Of a DNA stretch of 64,000 nucleotides, positions 58,268-64,000 are shown piece after piece. The number at the start of each line of letters is the position of its first letter. The stretch's first letter is position 1. The DNA is from Anaeramoeba flamelloides (taxonomy: Eukaryota; Metamonada; Anaeramoebidae), in the NCBI GenBank assembly GCA_027625915.1, contig JANTQA010000032.1, forward strand, positions 186,001 to 250,000, read 5' to 3'. The notes beneath the pieces were generated by a model, which was given only the letters and a program-made list of their open reading frames with translations, was not told the origin of the DNA and searched no databases. Position numbers and translations under genes: made by a program.

Positions 58268-61200
58268 TAATTAAAATATTTGGTTAATTGGTTGTTTTTG
58301 GTGTGGTTATTTAAGTCATTGTAATCAGGCACAGAAAAGGTAAAGGTAAAGGTAAAGGTAAAAGAAGAAAAAGAATAACAAAAATTAGTGTCGAAAGAAA
58401 AAAAAGTTTTTTTTTTTTTTGAAATAGGGGATCTTTGATTATAAGAAGAAATAAAACAAAAAATACTTTTTTTTGTTTTATTTTGTTTGTCTTAAAGTTT
58501 TTTGAACAAGAAAAAAAAATAAAAAACAAAAAACCATTACTTTTTGAAAAAAAAAGGTCGTGTGGTTGGCAAAAATAAAAAAATGAAAAAGTCAAGAGAA
58601 AAATATAGATTCAGAAAAGTGATTAATAAAAAGAACAATTTCTTACAATATACTGAGAAGGATTAAGTCGATCAGTAAACTCATTAGAAAAATATCAAAA
58701 CATGTGATCGACATTACATTTTTTGCTGTGCCAAAAAAAATCCCCAATAAAAGAACACTCAAATCACAATTGGTGTTTTTTGACTCTACTTTATTACTGA
58801 AACTGTTACCGGAAAAAGATATTGTACTAATTTCTAACTAAAAAATATTTGAAAGATCTGTAAGATGTACCAATTATTAAAGGATAAATTCAAAAATTTA
58901 AAAAAGACTAACATCATAAAAAGTTTAAATTCTCCAAGATTTTTTAAGGTGGTGGTAAACACAAACATATAAGCAGTATTGAAAAAAATACCCAACATTG
59001 AAAATAATCCCTGACAAGATTTTTAAACTGTTATTATAAGTAAAAATGATAGGTTATATAGCTTTTATTTAGAATAATTTCCATTATTTAAAAAAAAAAC
59101 TTTTATATTAAAACTCACACCACTTATTAGAATGATAATTAATAAAATTACACTTGTTCAAAACAATATTCAATCCAGCAAAAAATTGGAATAAAAATAT
59201 ATCATTTTCCAAACTTTAAAAACTCCAAAAACTGATTGTTTTTCAAAATGACTAGATCTACTTTGATTATCAAACAATTAAATCTATCTTCTAAAGACAT
59301 CTAGCTTTAATGAACTTTACATAGGGTTATTACTGATTTCATAAAAAAATTGGTTCATTCGAAAAAGGATTTGATTTTAAAATAAACGAAATTCAACTTC
59401 ATAATTTTACTAAAATTAACCATTAAAAATCTTGTATCAGGGATAATGTTCTGGTCAGGTTTGTTTTTTTTAAAATACTATACTAGTAAATTTAATAGAA
59501 AATTCCAAGTAAAACTACCACATCTTGAAATTGATGAGTGTAGATAAAATATGAGTTCAGAAATATTAGTATTATATTTAATATATATTTTCCCAAATGA
59601 ATCATTGTTTTTTAAAAAAAATGTTCAATTTTTTCAAATTTTTAAAAGTTGAGAATTTAGAATATTTCCAAATTATTTCAAATAAATTATTTTGGTTCAA
59701 GAAGAGAGAAATCAAATTAGGTTTGAAGGAAGTATGAAAAATACAATTTAAAAATATAATCACTAAGTTTTCAAATAACCCAGTCTAAAAAATATATTTA
59801 ATTCTAAAAAAAAAAAAATTGAATTATTTTAAACTCAAAAAATAATTAAATCAAAAGTATTTCTTTATGTTTCAATTTGAATGTTCTAGGTTTTGAAAAA
59901 GTATTCAAAATTTTAATAATCATATAAGTGTATTTTTTTATAATCTTTATATTAGAAAAAGAATATTACCGAATCTTTTTGTAAATAATGTGATTATTGT
60001 ACTCAATATTGTGAAAAAATCAATCATTGCTTTTGGTACCACAAAAGACATAAATTTATCAGAATTAAATGGAAAAAAAAAGACAAAAATTCTAGATAAG
60101 AAACGATCTGAAAAAAGTTATACTTTGAAAAAATACACAGAGACTCTTCAATATAACTAATCAAAATTATTGAAATTTATTGTTCTTGTCGGGAATTTTT
60201 CATCAAAGATCTTATGGTTAGAAAATTTAAGGCCATAAAGAAAAAAAGTAATAAGATAAAATAAAAAATAAAAAATTCATAAAATAGTAATATATATATA
60301 TATATATATATATATTGTCTCCACTCTGAGTGGAAGTGTCTAGATTTTTTAATTATAAAAGAATTGAGTATAACCAAAGAATTTACTCCATCCAATTAAT
60401 TAAAAAAAAACCTAAAGATATTTCCATATCAATTATTAATGAAAGGCTGTGAAATTTTTATTTATTATAGATAATCTTTTCATCGGGTTTTTGATCCTAC
60501 TGTTAATTCTGGTGGGGTATTTACATGTAACATAGTGTACTGTAGAATACATTCTAGAACATGGCTTTTTTTTTAATTTAAGAAATTACAAGAAAATTTT
60601 TGAAATTATCTTTTAATGTCTAAAATAAAAAAAAAACTACCTGCAGTTTTCCAAAATTAAAAAGAATAGAGAAAAATAAAAGATTTTACATAATTCTCTC
60701 AAACCCTGGAAAAATTAATAACAGTGGATAATTTTTAATTTGTTCATGTAAATAATTCTATTTTTTTTTTTGATATATTAATTATTTTTCTTCTTCTCTT
60801 TTACTGTTTGATATAATTTACTTTGATGACTACATCCTCTAAATAAATAAATAAATAAATAAAAATATTATCTAATCTTTTTGAATTTCAAGAAATTTAA
60901 TAAATATATATATGATTATAATAAATTATCAATTTTTTCAGATTTCCAAAGTATCCAATGTTTGGATTATTTTTTTTATATGTTAAAATAAGATTAAAGT
61001 TTCAAATTTATCTGTTGATATAAACAATGAAGAAATAACAAAAATTGAGATTTCCTAAAAATTAAAATGTTTTGTAATTTTTTCTTTCTCCAAGTTTTGA
61101 TCTAAAAATCCAAGCAAAAAAGGGATCAAGTACTTTTACTCAAAAAAAATTGCAAAAATAAATTCTTTTCAAAATAATAACTTATTTCTCAAAAAAATGA

Positions 61201-61975
61201 GATATGTGATAATTGGAAAAGTTAAATTGAACCATTGGAAAAAAAATTCTATATTTACTAGGGAATACAATAAATAAGAGTTACAAGTTACTAAAGGGGA
61301 TGATAAATTAAAATTTCGAAAGACCAAATCCCGTATTTCATAAGATAATCAGTACCTTTTTTCTTCTGGTTTCAATGTAAAATATAAAATAATAGCATAT
61401 AGAACACCTAAGTTCAAATCAATTTTGAAAATAAAACACTTGATCTTTTCTGTAAATTTTATATTAAGAATGAAATTTGTCAAAAAATTTTTCATAATTT
61501 TCTTAATCTTTTACTGTATTTGATTTTGCGATTAGAAAAATTTTCTCAATAATTAACATTATTTTTGAAGATCTGTTCAAATTTGATCTTTCATTTTTAG
61601 TAAATTTTTAATAAATAATAGACCTTTCCAATATCAGTTCCAAATTTTATATTTTATTGATTGTTGTTTTCTTTGATCCGTTGATGTTTATTTCTTCAAT
61701 AAAAAAAAAATCCAGATTATAATTTTGCAACCTACAATAAAATTTTTGTGTATGTTTTATTTTTTCAAACTTAAAAACATTTTACTTTGACAAAGATTTT
61801 CCACTTTAAAATTGTTAGTAAGGCTTTTTAAGATTTAAAAAGATATGAAAGCTTTGAAAATGAAGAAAAATCTTTCAAAGTCATGTGATTTTTAAGTAAA
61901 TAATCCAAAATCGGAATCATTTTTTCTATTCGTTACTTTTTACTCAAAATCAAAAAATAAAAATCAATTTTCTTT
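58268..61975. other. Spacer with repeats I, R and a small foldback
   Basis: About 58985-59025 and 59425-59465 are inverted copies around AATAATCCCTGACAAGATTT; 59105-59175 is the inverse of 21890-21990; a (TA)n tract is at 60291-60315; 61400-61780 matches family R. No coding sequence recognised. Confidence 0.5.
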
Positions 61976-62295
61976 ATGTCTTCTGACGAAGAATCATTCA
62001 TCGACACAAGCATCTCAATTCCTGAAATTGAAGAAAAATTTAAATTAGCTGGTGAGATTGCAGATCAAGTACTTAATAAAGTGGTTTCACAATGTAAGCC
62101 TGGCAGCGGTATTACACTGCTTTGTAAAAAATCTGACAACCTCATTCTCAAAAAATTATCGCTTTGTAAATTTAAAGAATGTGAAAACGGAATTGCTTTT
62201 CCAACTGCTATTTCTTTTGGTGAAATGACTGGTGATTATTCTCCACTTGAAAAGGATGACGAAAGGAAAATTCAAAACGGAGATCTTCTCAAAAT
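61976..62295 (+). CDS. PA2G4: Ebp1/PA2G4-like protein, first exon (gene runs out of window)
   Basis: ATG at 61976; 106 codons plus two bases to a GTATGA donor at 62296, the same donor type as SMC3 intron 5. The sequence follows Ebp1, a methionine-aminopeptidase-fold protein without peptidase activity that binds ribosomes and RNA: KFKLAGEIADQVLNKVV, ITLLCKKSDNLI, ENGIAFPTAISFGEMTGDYS, PLEKDDERKIQNGDLLK. GIAFPTxIS and the GDLxK just before the expected IDLG are diagnostic, and the split Ile codon fits. The next exon is not seen by 64000, so the intron is at least 1.7 kb and carries a family D element. Reading through the donor gives only a T-rich artefact. Confidence 0.88.
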
Positions 62296-63398
62296 GTATG
62301 AAACTTTCAAAATCCTTTTTATTAAAAAAAACATAGTTTTTTTTTTCTTTTCTTTTCATCTATTTTTCTTTTCTTTTCTTTTGATTTCTTTTGATTTCCA
62401 TACGAATTATTATTAAGTTGTATGTTTTTTGAAAATGATAGTTTCCTTTCCTTGTAATTTATTTGATAAAAAAAAAAAATCCCTCAATTCTTTGTTTATG
62501 AAAAATACGTAATCATTTATTTGGAGAAATAATTTTTAACTTTCGATATCAGCCATTTTGTATTCCGAAATTTGTTTCAAAACGAAACATACTTTCCTGA
62601 ATTTTACTTTTTTTTTTTTTTTCGCTGTAGACTTAAAATGAAAGTAAACAAACCCTTTTTTTTTGATTTTATTTCAAAAAAGAAAAGTTTTTGGTGTTTG
62701 ATTCAGAAAACAGAACAATTGTTTGTGTGTGTTTTAATAAATCCTGGATTTTGTTCTTAATCGTGTGCTATGGATAAAAACCCTTTGCTTACTTCTTTAC
62801 TTTACCAAAAAAAAAAAACGAATTGGAAAAAGAACAAAAAGAAATCCTAGTGTGTGTAGAATGTAAAAAATAAACTTAAAAATATAACCACAAAGTTATC
62901 AAACAAATCCTTGATCAAAAATAGATTTAATTTCAAAAAAAAAATACAATACTTATTTCTAACTCGAAAAAAGCGAGAAACCAAACCTTTAAAAAGGGTT
63001 ACTTTAACTGTTTGAAACATTGAGTCAAACAGTTTTTGCAACATTTTGAAAAACTTTTCGTTCATATTTTTTACAAACAGCTGCGATGATCAATACAGCA
63101 GGGTTCAAAAACCACCAACATAAGTTTTTTTGAAAATAACAAAAACCAAAATTTTGGCAAAAGGAATTAATTGAACAAAATTCACAACACACACCCAGGA
63201 ATTTAAAAACACTTTTTGGTACAAGTTAATTTTAATCTATTGGAAATAATCTTTTTTCAATTACTTTATTCCCAATTCCTCATAATGCAAAAAGCTTTAT
63301 GTGTAGGAATTTTTAAAGCCACTAATATTGATTTTAAACATTAAACTATTTTTAATTTTCCAACTATTCTTCAATTTGATTATTTCTATTGTTATTTC

Positions 63399-63986
63399 TA
63401 AGGCATTTCCAAAAAAGCGGGGAATTTTTTTTTATATTTTATAAAAAACCATCTTTGTTAGTGAGAGTATTCATTAATTGCAGATATCAAATTAAGTTTA
63501 ATATTAATACCAATTTAATAAATGGCAAAAGTATTTATTTAAAAATATGTTGGATGAAATATTTCCAAAAAATGAAAAAAAAAAAAAAACTTTTTTTGGT
63601 GAAAAATTATGTACGACCAATTTCAATAAAAAACTGGAAATATGGAAAGGTTACAAATGATTTTTTAAACAATAAAATGCAGTTATATGTTTTCAATTCT
63701 ATTTGAAATTTTGTTGTGATTAAACAAGTTATGAAAACGGTTTTTTCAATCAAAAAAGAAAATAATAAACACCAATTTTAACACCTAAAAAATATCAGAT
63801 AAAATCAAGATCAGAAATTTTAATATCTTTTATTTAATTAATACAATACTAAGAAACAAATTGAATTATTATCAAGAATCGATAAATGGTAGTTAATGAT
63901 TTTGGATGTTTAAATACTTTTTTGAAATTTGAGTTTAAAAGATATATTTTAAAATAAATTTGCCCTGCTTTATTAAAAATAGCTTA
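63399..63986. mobile_element. TA-bounded element, family D, copy 3
   Basis: Begins TA-AGGCATTTCCAAAAAAGCG and ends TTAAAAATAGCT-TA, 588 bp, closely similar to the nested copy at 41759-42351 through most of its length. Lies in the presumed Ebp1 intron. Non-coding. Confidence 0.8.
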
Positions 63987-64000
63987 ATTAATAAATTCAA

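Noticed and set aside
62572-62760. Candidate second exon of Ebp1 after the cgctgtag acceptor
   Set aside because: The phase would fit, but the peptide lacks the DLGVxxDG sequence that must follow GDLxK.
1-64000. CRISPR array, rRNA or prokaryotic operon
   Set aside because: No regularly spaced direct repeats, no rRNA sequence and clear spliceosomal introns throughout.

Overview
The window is a stretch of a very AT-rich eukaryotic genome with GT-AG introns (donors gtaag, gtaaa, gtatg; acceptors tag, cag, aag), 5' UTRs rich in A and T runs, and long non-coding spaces full of short interspersed and foldback repeats. The gene content (full SMC3 cohesin, eIF1, Ebp1/PA2G4, a large asparagine/lysine-rich RasGEF, RhoGAP-SH3, a talin-head-like protein, a Stealth phosphotransferase, an F-box membrane protein, a kinase-fold protein) fits a free-living amoeboid or flagellate protist with an actin/small-GTPase cytoskeleton. 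An Anaeramoeba-like or other amoeboid lineage is my guess from composition and RasGEF style; the sequence alone does not prove it.

Layout. 1-800: 3' part of a protein-kinase-fold gene whose catalytic motifs are all replaced (pseudokinase). 2990-3546: a foldback element. 3637-~4700: an unrecognised multi-exon gene. 5056-7090: a dispersed repeat, then a TTAA-bounded foldback element. 8195-9558: F-box plus eight membrane spans. 12214-20689: six-exon SMC3. 20690-24410: repeats with a foreign-looking insert. 24628-31181: two-exon Stealth protein with a 4.9 kb intron carrying three separate repeat elements. 34450-35658: three-exon talin F0-F1-like protein. 36116-38600: a TTAA element and a LINE-like fragment. 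38855-45088: three-exon RhoGAP-SH3 gene with a 4.7 kb intron holding one transposon nested in another. 45440-48900: repeats and two odd GC-rich cores embedded in (TA)n. 49144-52698 (minus): RasGEF. 53413-57580: more foldback elements. 57929-58267 (minus): eIF1. 61976-62295: first exon of Ebp1/PA2G4, continuing out of the window.

The most notable points are: (1) SMC3 lacks the lysine pair that cohesin acetyltransferases modify in other eukaryotes and has a long acidic C-terminal tail; (2) the RhoGAP has Gln at the arginine-finger position; (3) at least three families of TTAA-bounded short inverted-repeat elements plus one TA-bounded family, with a nested insertion whose near-empty site can be read from a second copy in the same window; (4) two (TA)n-flanked GC-rich cores with repeated ACGCGT. 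RasGEF, RhoGAP-SH3, the talin-head-like protein and the pseudokinase all belong to signalling and adhesion families, but they are separate genes with large spacers and nothing in the sequence shows that they are co-regulated. I see no CRISPR array, no tRNA or rRNA gene and no bacterial operon.
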